DNA from: an uncultured Oscillospiraceae bacterium
GTDB lineage: Bacteria > Bacillota > Clostridia > Oscillospirales > Acutalibacteraceae
Direction: 5' to 3'
Assembly: GCA_902478455.1 (NCBI GenBank)
Contig: CABSLJ010000044.1
Span: forward strand, 1-15,809
Length of the DNA stretch: 15,809 bases
Both the position numbers and the translations under genes were made by a program. Below the pieces are notes generated by a model, which was not told where the DNA came from, searched no databases, and was given only the letters and a program-made list of their open reading frames with translations. Below, piece by piece: positions 6,733-13,280 of the stretch (positions within the stretch are counted from its first letter, which is position 1; every line of letters begins with the position of its first letter).

Positions 6733-8012
6733 AGGTAAACGAGATCAAAAGCGGGCGCACGGGGGACAGCTACTTCGAGCTGACCCATCCCACGGGGCTT
6801 CGCATCTTTGTCTACCCCAAAGAGGGCTACCATTCCACCTACGCCATTTTCGGCACCCATTTCGGCTCCATCAACACCGCCTTCCGCAAGAAGGGGGAGG
6901 AGCAGCCGGTGGAGACGCCGGCCGGCATCGCCCATTTCCTCGAGCACAAGCTCTTTGAAAGCGAGGACGGGGACGCCTTTGAGCGCTACGCCAAAACGGG
7001 CGCTTCGGCCAACGCCTTCACCTCCTTTGATATGACCTGCTATCTTTTTTCCTGCACCGAGAATTTTAAGGAATCGCTCGAAATCCTGCTTGATTTCGTC
7101 CAGTCCCCTTATTTTACCGAGAAAACCGTGCAGAAGGAGCAGGGCATCATCGGTCAGGAAATCCGCATGTACGACGACGACCCCAACTGGCGCGTGATGT
7201 TTAACCTCTTGGGCGCGCTCTATCACAACCATCCCCTGCGGGTGGACATCGCCGGCACGGTGGAATCCATTTCGGAAATCACGGCCGATCTGCTCTACCG
7301 CTGCTACTACGACTTTTACAATCTGCACAACATGGTGCTGAGCGTGGCCGGCAAGGTCTCCGTCGACGAGGTGATCTCTCTGTGCGACCAGCTCTTGAAG
7401 CCGGGCGAGCCCATGCAGGTGGAGAGCATCTTCCCCGACGAGCCCAAAAGCATCCGCGAAAAGCGGGTGGAGCAGCGGCTCTCGGTCGCCGTGCCCCTCT
7501 TCCAGCTCGGCTTCAAGGAGGAGGCCGGGGAGGGCCGCGCCGACGAGCAGGCCCTCGCCGAGACGGACATCCTCCTCGAGCTCATGGCCTCCAAGGCCTC
7601 GCCCCTCTACCGCAGCCTGATGGATGCGGGGCTGATCAACGCCTCCTCCTTCTCCTACGAATATTTTGAGGGGCCGGGCTACGCCTCTGTGATCTTTTCC
7701 GGCGAATCGCGCGACCCGGACAAAGCGGCCGAGCTGATCCGCGGGGAGGCTGCGCGCCTGCACCGCGAGGGGATCGATCCGGCCGCGTTTGAGACCGCCC
7801 GCCGCGCCGTGTACGGCAAGACCCTCTCGGCCCTCAACAGTCCGGACAATTTGAGCAATCTTCTGGCCGCCCTCGGTTTTGCGGGAAGAGAACTCTTCCG
7901 CTACATCGACTGTGTTGCCGAAGCGACCCCGCAGTCGGTCGAAAAGCGCCTGGAGCGGCAGCTGCTGGAGGAATACAGCGCCCTTTCGGTGGTGTCCCCC
8001 GTGGAGGAATAA
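6729..8012 (+). CDS. yfmH: M16-family zinc peptidase YfmH, active subunit
   Basis: A 427-residue M16 metallopeptidase with an intact active site: His69-x-x-Glu72-His73 (AHFLEH) and the distal ligand Glu144 in EQGIIGQEIRMYDDDPNWR, with the auxiliary Glu137 seven residues before it, as in pitrilysin. Glu72 is the expected catalytic base. The block HNHPLRVDIAGTVESI at about 165-180 is typical of this group. Its ATG overlaps the yfmF stop (ATGA), implying translational coupling and a one-to-one complex. The C-terminal half lacks the Arg/Tyr substrate block seen in yfmF, which fits the split of tasks between subunits. Cytosolic, with no signal peptide. Confidence 0.92.
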   Translation: MKVNEIKSGRTGDSYFELTHPTGLRIFVYPKEGYHSTYAIFGTHFGSINTAFRKKGEEQPVETPAGIAHFLEHKLFESEDGDAFERYAKTGASANAFTSFDMTCYLFSCTENFKESLEILLDFVQSPYFTEKTVQKEQGIIGQEIRMYDDDPNWRVMFNLLGALYHNHPLRVDIAGTVESISEITADLLYRCYYDFYNLHNMVLSVAGKVSVDEVISLCDQLLKPGEPMQVESIFPDEPKSIREKRVEQRLSVAVPLFQLGFKEEAGEGRADEQALAETDILLELMASKASPLYRSLMDAGLINASSFSYEYFEGPGYASVIFSGESRDPDKAAELIRGEAARLHREGIDPAAFETARRAVYGKTLSALNSPDNLSNLLAALGFAGRELFRYIDCVAEATPQSVEKRLERQLLEEYSALSVVSPVEE

Positions 8013-8028
8013 TCAAGCGGCCCTGCGA

Positions 8029-8062
8029 CCGGTCCCTTATCCTCTTTGCGACGCGGGACCGG
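8029..8062 (+). repeat. Hairpin after yfmH
   Basis: Arms CCGGTCCC (8029-8036) and GGGACCGG (8055-8062) with an 18-base loop; GCG/CGC can extend the stem around a bulged A. Only a broken T-run (CGTTTTGTT) follows ten bases later, so it is at best a weak terminator or an RNA-stability element between yfmH and lgt. Confidence 0.4.
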
Positions 8063-8072
8063 CGCGGGATCG

Positions 8073-8091
8073 TTTTGTTACAGAAACAAAA
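8073..8091. repeat. AT-rich 7-bp inverted repeat upstream of lgt
   Basis: TTTTGTT (8073-8079) and AACAAAA (8085-8091) flank ACAGA. It stands out in GC-rich surroundings about 85 bases before the lgt start. It could be an operator or a small hairpin. I see no convincing promoter beside it. Confidence 0.35.
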
Positions 8092-8175
8092 GGCCGGAAA
8101 GGGACGTTTTCCGCCGGAGCTTTGGAAGGCGTTCCCGACGCTGCGGCCTGCAGAAAATCAGAGGAAGGTGTTTTT

Positions 8176-9273
8176 ATGAATGTTCAATTCCCAGGGCTGG
8201 GGTTCAGCGTGGACGTCAATCCCGTCGTCTTTGAAATTGGCGGGCTTTCGGTCCATTGGTACGGCGTCATCATCGCTTCCGGCTTCCTGCTCGCCGTCAT
8301 TTACGCGCTCACCAGCGCCAAGAAGTTTTTCCTGAATTCCGATAAGCTCTTCGACGCCGTCCTGCTCGGCGTGGTTACGGGCATCGTCGGCGCGCGGCTG
8401 TACTACGTCCTGTTTTATCCGACCGTAAACGGTCCCAACCCGTATTTTCAGGACCCGGTCAAAATCCTCTACATATGGGAGGGAGGACTCGCCATCTACG
8501 GCGGCGTCATCGGCGGACTGCTCGGCGGCATTCTGATGGCCAAAATCCGTAAGATCAACATCCTCGCCATGCTCGACCTCGGCGTGCTCGGGTTTCTCAT
8601 CGGCCAGGGCATCGGCCGCTGGGGCAACTTTATCAATCAGGAGGCCTTCGGCGTGGAGACAAGCCTCCCCTGGGGCATGCTGAGCCAGAACACCATCCGC
8701 GCGGGCTTTGAAGGCCCGGTGCACCCCTGTTTCCTCTATGAATCGCTGTGGTGCCTGCTGGGCTTTGTGCTGCTGCACTTCTTCAGCCGCAAATGGCGCC
8801 AGTATGATGGTCAGATTTTCCTACTGTACCTCGTCTGGTATGGCGTGGAGCGTTTTGTGGTGGAGGGCCTTCGGACCGACAGCCTCTACATCCCCGGTCT
8901 CAATCTGCGCGTGTCTCAGGTGCTCGCCGCCGCCACCGCCCTTGTGGGCATTGTCCTTCTGATTGTCTTTCGCAAGCGCCGCAAGCTGGAAGGCTGCGGA
9001 TACGGCCGCCCGGCGGCGGTGGTCGTCGCCGAATATGACGCGGCCGTAAAGGCGGAGGCCGAAAAGCAGGCCGCACGGGAAAAGAAGGAAGCGGCCATCC
9101 TCTGCGACCCAGAGGAGGAGCCGGAGAAGAACGCAGCGGAGGCCGACGAAGAAAGCGGCTCTGAGGAGAATGCGGAAGAACCTTCCGCCGGGGAAGAAGA
9201 CCTTCCTGCGGCTTCCGGAGAGGCGCGGGAAGCCGCTCCCGCCGAAACGGACGAATCCGGACCGGAAGCATAA
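8176..9273 (+). CDS. lgt: Prolipoprotein diacylglyceryl transferase with acidic C-terminal tail
   Basis: Integral membrane enzyme that moves a diacylglyceryl group from phosphatidylglycerol to the lipobox cysteine of prolipoproteins, the first step of lipoprotein maturation. The signature GRWGNFINQEAFG lies at 147-159, with Arg148. Other family blocks are PVHPCFLYES (181-190), YGVERFVVEGLRTDS (222-236, Arg226 and Arg233), and IWEGGLAIYGG (100-110), where a Tyr stands at the place of E. coli His103. Several membrane helices span about 20-270. The 365 residues exceed the usual 260-300 because of a tail (about 280-365) rich in Glu, Ala, Lys and Pro, probably disordered and facing the cytosol. 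The start is ATG 8176 after GAGGAAGG; the longer open frame upstream overlaps yfmH and is not used. folD follows after 43 bases. Confidence 0.95.
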   Translation: MNVQFPGLGFSVDVNPVVFEIGGLSVHWYGVIIASGFLLAVIYALTSAKKFFLNSDKLFDAVLLGVVTGIVGARLYYVLFYPTVNGPNPYFQDPVKILYIWEGGLAIYGGVIGGLLGGILMAKIRKINILAMLDLGVLGFLIGQGIGRWGNFINQEAFGVETSLPWGMLSQNTIRAGFEGPVHPCFLYESLWCLLGFVLLHFFSRKWRQYDGQIFLLYLVWYGVERFVVEGLRTDSLYIPGLNLRVSQVLAAATALVGIVLLIVFRKRRKLEGCGYGRPAAVVVAEYDAAVKAEAEKQAAREKKEAAILCDPEEEPEKNAAEADEESGSEENAEEPSAGEEDLPAASGEAREAAPAETDESGPEA

Positions 9274-9316
9274 CCCTGCAATAAAAAAGACAAAGCAAAA
9301 AGGATGGGATTTTAAT

Positions 9317-10171
9317 ATGGCTCAGTTGATCGACGGCAAAGCCGTCTCCGCGCAGGTGCGCGCTCAGGTCAAGGAAGAGGTGGCTGCGCTGAAGGAAAAG
9401 GGAGTTGCGCCCGGCCTCGCAGTGGTCATTGTGGGAGACGACCCGGCCTCCCGCGTCTATGTCAACAACAAGAAGAAGGCCTGCGCCGAGGTGGGTATCT
9501 ATTCGGAGGAATACGCCCTTCCCAAGGAGACCACCCAGGCGGAGCTGCTCTCCTTAATACATACCCTCAATGAGAAGGAGGAGATCAACGGCATTCTCGT
9601 GCAGCTGCCGCTGCCCTCCCACCTCGATGAAAAAGAGGTCATTGAGACCATTGATCCGAAAAAGGATGTGGACGCCTTCCATGCCTCCAACGTGGGCAAG
9701 ATCATGATCGGCGACTATCACTTCCTTCCCTGCACGCCCGCCGGCGTCATGGAGCTGCTCCAATCGGCGAATGTGGAAATCAAGGGAAGAAACTGCGTCG
9801 TCATCGGCAGGAGCAACATCGTCGGCAAGCCGATGGCTATGCTGCTGCTGCACCAGCACGGCACCGTGACCATCTGCCACAGCCGCACCAAGAACCTGCC
9901 GGAAATCTGCCGCGGGGCGGACATCCTGGTCGCCGCCGTCGGCCGGGCGAAGTTCGTTACGGCTGACATGGTCAAGGAGGGAGCCGTCGTCATCGATGTG
10001 GGCATGAACCGCGACGAAAACGGCAAGCTCTGCGGGGACGTCGATTTCGCCTCGGTCGAACCCAAGGCCTCCTTCATCACCCCCGTGCCGGGCGGTGTGG
10101 GACCGATGACCATCTCCATGCTGATGAAAAACACCGTCATGGCCGCAAAATTGCAGAAAAAGCTGGTCTGA
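9317..10171 (+). CDS. folD: Bifunctional methylenetetrahydrofolate dehydrogenase/cyclohydrolase
   Basis: Cytosolic one-carbon enzyme converting 5,10-methylene-THF to 10-formyl-THF through methenyl-THF with an NAD(P) cofactor. Motifs along its 284 residues: catalytic Tyr48-VNN-Lys52, NGILVQLPLP (91-100), KKDVDAFHASNVGK (115-128), PCTPAGVMELL (138-148), the Rossmann block GRSNIVGKPMA (164-174), CHSRT (187-191), DVGMN (227-231) and the C-terminal PVPGGVGPMT (256-265). Length is standard. The start is ATG 9317 with AGGATGGG eight bases upstream; an open frame continues upstream but overlaps lgt. It probably shares a transcript with lgt. A new promoter for rplU starts 24 bases after its stop, and there is no clear terminator between them. 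Confidence 0.97.
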   Translation: MAQLIDGKAVSAQVRAQVKEEVAALKEKGVAPGLAVVIVGDDPASRVYVNNKKKACAEVGIYSEEYALPKETTQAELLSLIHTLNEKEEINGILVQLPLPSHLDEKEVIETIDPKKDVDAFHASNVGKIMIGDYHFLPCTPAGVMELLQSANVEIKGRNCVVIGRSNIVGKPMAMLLLHQHGTVTICHSRTKNLPEICRGADILVAAVGRAKFVTADMVKEGAVVIDVGMNRDENGKLCGDVDFASVEPKASFITPVPGGVGPMTISMLMKNTVMAAKLQKKLV

Positions 10172-10194
10172 AGCCCCGAAATCACTGGATTTTC

Positions 10195-10223
10195 TTGACA
10201 TGGGCCGGGTGTTGTGCTATCAT
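10195..10223 (+). promoter_or_regulatory. Strong promoter of rplU-prp-rpmA
   Basis: Perfect -35 TTGACA (10195-10200), a 17-base spacer and -10 TATCAT (10218-10223) with an upstream TGTGC extended element. Transcription should start near 10230, giving a leader of about 85 bases before rplU. It is the best promoter in the window, as expected for ribosomal-protein genes. Confidence 0.9.
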
Positions 10224-10227
10224 TGTT

Positions 10228-10313
10228 AGGCCGCTTATTCCGGGCTTGTCTCAAAGTGGGGAAACCCCGCCCGCAGAATAGCGAGACTAGAAAAAGGCAG
10301 GTGCCACACATTC
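10228..10313 (+). ncRNA. Structured rplU leader, probable L21 leader RNA
   Basis: Untranslated leader between the promoter and rplU. It contains the tight stem GTGGGG (10256-10261) / CCCCGC (10265-10270) with an AAA loop, followed by an unpaired purine-rich stretch (AGCGAGACTAGAAAAA at 10280-10295) that runs into the ribosome site. Place and layout match the L21 leader family described in Bacillota, where the leader is thought to serve autoregulation by L21. The match is from recollection of the family's layout, not an alignment. Confidence 0.6.
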
Positions 10314-10622
10314 ATGTATGCAGTCATTGAAACCGGCGGCAAGCAGTACAAGGTAGAAAACGGCGACGTTTTGTACATTGAAAAGCTCGCGGCCGAAGAC
10401 GAAGCCGCTGTGGAGTTCCCGGTCGTCGCCGTTTGCGGCGAGGAGGGCCTCAAGGTGGGCGCTCCCTATGTGGAGAACGCCAAGGTGTCCGGCAAGGTGC
10501 TCAAGTCGGGCAAGGGCAAGAAGATCACGGTTTTCACCTACAAGGCCAAGAAGGGTGAAAAGCGCAAGATGGGCCACAGACAGCCCTACACCAAGGTGCA
10601 GATCGAATCCATCAGCCTGTAA
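10314..10622 (+). CDS. rplU: 50S ribosomal protein L21
   Basis: A 102-residue ribosomal protein that binds 23S rRNA in the large subunit. The start MYAVIETGGKQYKVENGD and the C-terminal block KAKKGEKRKMGHRQPYTKV fit L21 throughout; length is normal. ATG 10314 follows an AGGTG site by ten bases. It is first in the conserved order rplU-prp-rpmA, with prp starting four bases after the stop. Confidence 0.98.
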   Translation: MYAVIETGGKQYKVENGDVLYIEKLAAEDEAAVEFPVVAVCGEEGLKVGAPYVENAKVSGKVLKSGKGKKITVFTYKAKKGEKRKMGHRQPYTKVQIESISL

Positions 10623-10626
10623 GGTC

Positions 10627-10950
10627 ATGATAGCGGTTGAATTCTTCGTCTCCAAGCAGGGCTCCCTTCTGGGCTTCCACATCCGCGGGCACGCCGAGTC
10701 CGCCCTTTCGGGGGACGACCTCGTGTGCGCCTCGGTTTCCTCGGCCGCCTATATGACGGCCAATACCATCACCGAGATTCTCCGCCTGAACGCGGCGGTC
10801 ATGGTGGATGAGGAGGGCGAGATGCTCGTCCGCCTGCAGGAAAGGGACCAGAAGGCGGGGAGAGATATTCTTTCCGGCTTCAAGCTTCACATGCTTGCCC
10901 TGGAGGAGCAGTACCCCAGGAATATCCACGTCAACTATACGGAGGTGTAA
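10627..10950 (+). CDS. prp: Ribosomal-processing cysteine protease Prp
   Basis: A 107-residue cysteine protease (YsxB family) that removes the N-terminal extension of L27, a step essential in Staphylococcus aureus. Catalytic residues are readable at the same positions as in the S. aureus enzyme: His22 in GHAESALSGDD and Cys34 in LVCASVSS. It lies between rplU and rpmA, four bases after the former and four bases before the latter, and its substrate is the next gene. The ribosome site is weak (only TAAGG close to the ATG), so translation may be coupled to rplU. Confidence 0.95.
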   Translation: MIAVEFFVSKQGSLLGFHIRGHAESALSGDDLVCASVSSAAYMTANTITEILRLNAAVMVDEEGEMLVRLQERDQKAGRDILSGFKLHMLALEEQYPRNIHVNYTEV

Positions 10951-10954
10951 CGCA

Positions 10955-11239
10955 ATGCTTAAAATAAACTTGCAGCTTTTCGCTCATAAAAAGGGAATGG
11001 GCTCGACCAAGAACGGCCGTGATTCCGAATCCAAGCGCCTCGGTGTCAAGAGAGCGGACGGCCAGTTTGTCCTCGCGGGCAACATCCTGGTCAAACAGCG
11101 CGGCACGCACATCCATCCCGGCGAGAACGTCGGCCGCGGTTCGGACGACTCCTTGTTCGCCCTGATCGACGGCAAGGTCGCCTTCGAGCGTGTGGGACGC
11201 GACCGCAAGCGCGTCAGCGTCTACGCGGTGGAGCAGTAA
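10955..11239 (+). CDS. rpmA: 50S ribosomal protein L27 with Prp-cleavable extension
   Basis: A 94-residue ribosomal protein near the peptidyl-transferase centre. It begins MLKINLQLFAHKKG, the Bacillota-type extension that Prp removes; cleavage is expected between Phe9 and Ala10, leaving the functional N-terminus AHKKG. The usual motif is LQFF before the cut; here it is LQLF. The body (STKNGRDSESKRLGVKRADGQFVLAGNILVKQRGT) is typical L27. A GGAGGTG site at 10941-10947, overlapping the end of prp, precedes ATG 10955. A terminator follows about 27 bases after the stop. Confidence 0.98.
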   Translation: MLKINLQLFAHKKGMGSTKNGRDSESKRLGVKRADGQFVLAGNILVKQRGTHIHPGENVGRGSDDSLFALIDGKVAFERVGRDRKRVSVYAVEQ

Positions 11240-11265
11240 TCCGCCGCTTGCTCAAGAAGAGGAAA

Positions 11266-11295
11266 GTCCCGGGGCTGCGCGTCCCGGGATTTTTT
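11266..11295 (+). terminator. Intrinsic terminator of rplU-prp-rpmA
   Basis: TCCCGGG (11267-11273) pairs with CCCGGGA (11283-11289), extendable by two inner pairs to leave a 5-base loop, and a run of six T follows (11290-11295). Confidence 0.92.
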
Positions 11296-11342
11296 ATGCT
11301 TTTCTGCGCGGCGCGTCGCCGGGCGTATCCGGTCCGGCGCGG

Positions 11343-11396
11343 GGCAGACTAAGAAACGAGGCTGCCGGTCTGCCTGCTTTCCCGCGCGCGTTTCTT
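11343..11396 (+). other. Interlocked inverted repeats in the obgE upstream region
   Basis: Two inverted repeats interleave: GGCAGAC (11343-11349) with GTCTGCC (11368-11374), and AAGAAACG (11351-11358) with CGTTTCTT (11389-11396). The order a-b-a'-b' is that of a pseudoknot or of two competing hairpins. The 240 bases between rpmA and obgE hold no gene, and I found no convincing promoter in them. Confidence 0.35.
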
Positions 11397-11479
11397 CTCG
11401 GGAACGGGAAAGAGGAAAAGATATTCAAAAGATTGTTCTGTGAAATGGGGGCCTGGTCCCCGGAAAGTGTGGTGAGCCT

Positions 11480-12751
11480 ATGTTTGTTGATATCGCAAAA
11501 ATCACCGTTCAGGCGGGCAAGGGCGGGGACGGCGCCGTCTCCTTCCGCAGGGAGAAATACGTCGCCTCCGGAGGACCGGACGGCGGGGACGGCGGCCGGG
11601 GAGGCAACGTCCTCTTCGTCGCCGACGACAATCTTTCCACCCTGGCCGACTTCCGCTACAAGCGCAAATACGCCGCAGAGAACGGCCAAAACGGCCGGGG
11701 CGCCCGCTGTTCGGGCAGGAGCGCCGCGGACCTGGTCATCCATGTGCCCCGCGGCACCCTGGTGCGAGAGGCGGAAACCGGCCGCATCCTCGCCGACGTC
11801 TCGGACGACGCGCCCCAGCTCGTCGCCCGCGGCGGCAAGGGCGGCTGGGGCAACATCCACTTTGCCACCGCCACAAGGCAGACCCCGCGCTTTGCCAAGC
11901 CGGGCCTTCCGGGCGAACGCTTCGACCTGCAGCTGGAGCTCAAGCTGCTGGCCGACGTCGGCCTGGTCGGCTACCCCAACGTGGGCAAGTCCACCCTTAT
12001 CTCGGTGGTCAGCGAGGCCAAGCCGGTCATCGCCGATTATCATTTTACCACCATCACCCCGGTGCTCGGCGTCGTCCGGCTGCACGAAGGGGTCTCCTTC
12101 GTCATGGCGGATATCCCCGGCCTCATCGAAGGCGCGGGGGAGGGCGCCGGCCTCGGCCACCAGTTCCTCCGTCACGTGGAACGCTGCCGCCTGCTGGTCC
12201 ACGTGCTCGACGTCGCGGGCAGCGAGGGGCGCGACCCCATTAAGGACTTTGAAACCATCAACGCCGAGCTCCGGCGCTTTAACCCCGAGCTCGCCGAACG
12301 CCCCATGCTGGTGGCCGGCAACAAGTGCGATCTGACCGACGACGCGCAGATTGAGCGCGTCCGCGCCTATGTGGAGGGCAGGGGCTACGCCTTTTTCCCC
12401 ATCATGGCCGCCATCCGCTACGACGTCGGTCCCCTTTTGAACAAAATCGCCGCGCTGCTTTCCACCCTGCCGCCGGTCGTGCACTACGAACCAGAGCCCA
12501 TGCCGCAGCCCGACGCCGAATCCCTCGAACGGCGCGACGTCTCCGTCCGGAAGCTCGGCGATCTCTACCTGGTCGAGGCCGACTGGCTGTTCCAGATCAT
12601 GCAGTCGGTCAATTTTGACGATTACGAATCCCTGCAATACTTCCAGCGCGTGCTGATCCAGACCGGCGTGATCGACGCCCTGCGCGCCGCCGGCGTGGAA
12701 GAGGGGGACACGGTCAGCATTTACGACCTCGAATTTGATTTTGTGGACTAG
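11480..12751 (+). CDS. obgE: GTPase Obg, ribosome assembly factor
   Basis: A 423-residue essential GTPase of late 50S assembly, also tied to stress signalling. Domains: the glycine-rich Obg fold (about 1-159), the G domain (about 160-330) and the C-terminal OCT domain (about 353-421). Motifs: G1 GYPNVGKST (164-172), switch I TTITP (190-194), G3 DIPG (211-214), G4 NKCD (281-284). At G5, where relatives usually have a Ser-Ala pair, it reads IMAAI (308-312). ATG 11480 follows a modest GGTGAG site. mrnC begins 11 bases after the stop, with its ribosome site overlapping that stop, so the two are co-transcribed. The rpmA-obgE order is conserved, but a terminator separates them here. Confidence 0.97.
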   Translation: MFVDIAKITVQAGKGGDGAVSFRREKYVASGGPDGGDGGRGGNVLFVADDNLSTLADFRYKRKYAAENGQNGRGARCSGRSAADLVIHVPRGTLVREAETGRILADVSDDAPQLVARGGKGGWGNIHFATATRQTPRFAKPGLPGERFDLQLELKLLADVGLVGYPNVGKSTLISVVSEAKPVIADYHFTTITPVLGVVRLHEGVSFVMADIPGLIEGAGEGAGLGHQFLRHVERCRLLVHVLDVAGSEGRDPIKDFETINAELRRFNPELAERPMLVAGNKCDLTDDAQIERVRAYVEGRGYAFFPIMAAIRYDVGPLLNKIAALLSTLPPVVHYEPEPMPQPDAESLERRDVSVRKLGDLYLVEADWLFQIMQSVNFDDYESLQYFQRVLIQTGVIDALRAAGVEEGDTVSIYDLEFDFVD

Positions 12752-12762
12752 GAGGCGGACTT

Positions 12763-13164
12763 TTGGAGAGACTGTATGACAAGGAATGCGATGTGAAGAC
12801 GCTCAGTCCTCTGACCCTCGCCTTTATTGGGGACGGGGTCTTTGACCTCTTTGTGCGTGAGCGGCTGGTCACGGCCCACAACCGGCCGGTCGGCGCGCTG
12901 CATAGGCTGGCCGTCGAACGCGTCCGCTGCGGGGCGCAGGCGCAGGCCGCCGCACTGGTGGCGCCCCTGCTTTCCGAAGAGGAGCGGGACGTCTTCAAAC
13001 GCGGGCGCAACGCCCACACCTCCCACACGCCCAAGAACGCGAGCCCGGCCGACTACCACGCCGCCACCGGGCTGGAGGCGCTCTTTGGCTACCTCTACCT
13101 GAAGGGGGAGATCGGCCGCCTGCGCGCTCTGTTCGACGTCATCGGCGAGACCGAACCGGTCTGA
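12763..13164 (+). CDS. mrnC: Mini-ribonuclease III
   Basis: A 133-residue endoribonuclease with an RNase III catalytic domain but no double-stranded RNA-binding domain; in Bacillus subtilis it matures both ends of 23S rRNA. The signature LAFIGDGVFDLFVR (19-32) carries the catalytic Asp24, and ATGLEALFGYLYL (101-113) carries the second acidic site, Glu105. The start is TTG, with AGGAGG seven bases upstream overlapping the obgE stop. Family members elsewhere are usually near cysS; placement after obgE fits a shared ribosome-assembly role. Confidence 0.95.
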   Translation: MERLYDKECDVKTLSPLTLAFIGDGVFDLFVRERLVTAHNRPVGALHRLAVERVRCGAQAQAAALVAPLLSEEERDVFKRGRNAHTSHTPKNASPADYHAATGLEALFGYLYLKGEIGRLRALFDVIGETEPV

Positions 13165-13280
13165 CGCTCGGGCCGGCCGCCCGGCCACAAGAAAACCGCA
13201 GCATCGCCTCCTTGTTCTGAGAATCCCTCTCTCCGCGGATACCGGCGGGGCAGGGGATGGACCGAAATGAGGTGTTTTCC

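Noticed and set aside
6522..7763. 413-codon open frame on - across yfmF and yfmH
   Set aside because: Antisense to two intact M16 genes, with no ribosome site and no recognisable motifs.
11294..12637. 447-codon open frame on - opposite obgE
   Set aside because: Antisense to an intact Obg with all G motifs; the composition is that of a shadow frame.
13165..13280. Possible promoter for the YitT-family gene (TTGTTC near 13213 with GATACC)
   Set aside because: The spacer is 20 bases and both boxes are poor; not strong enough to list.
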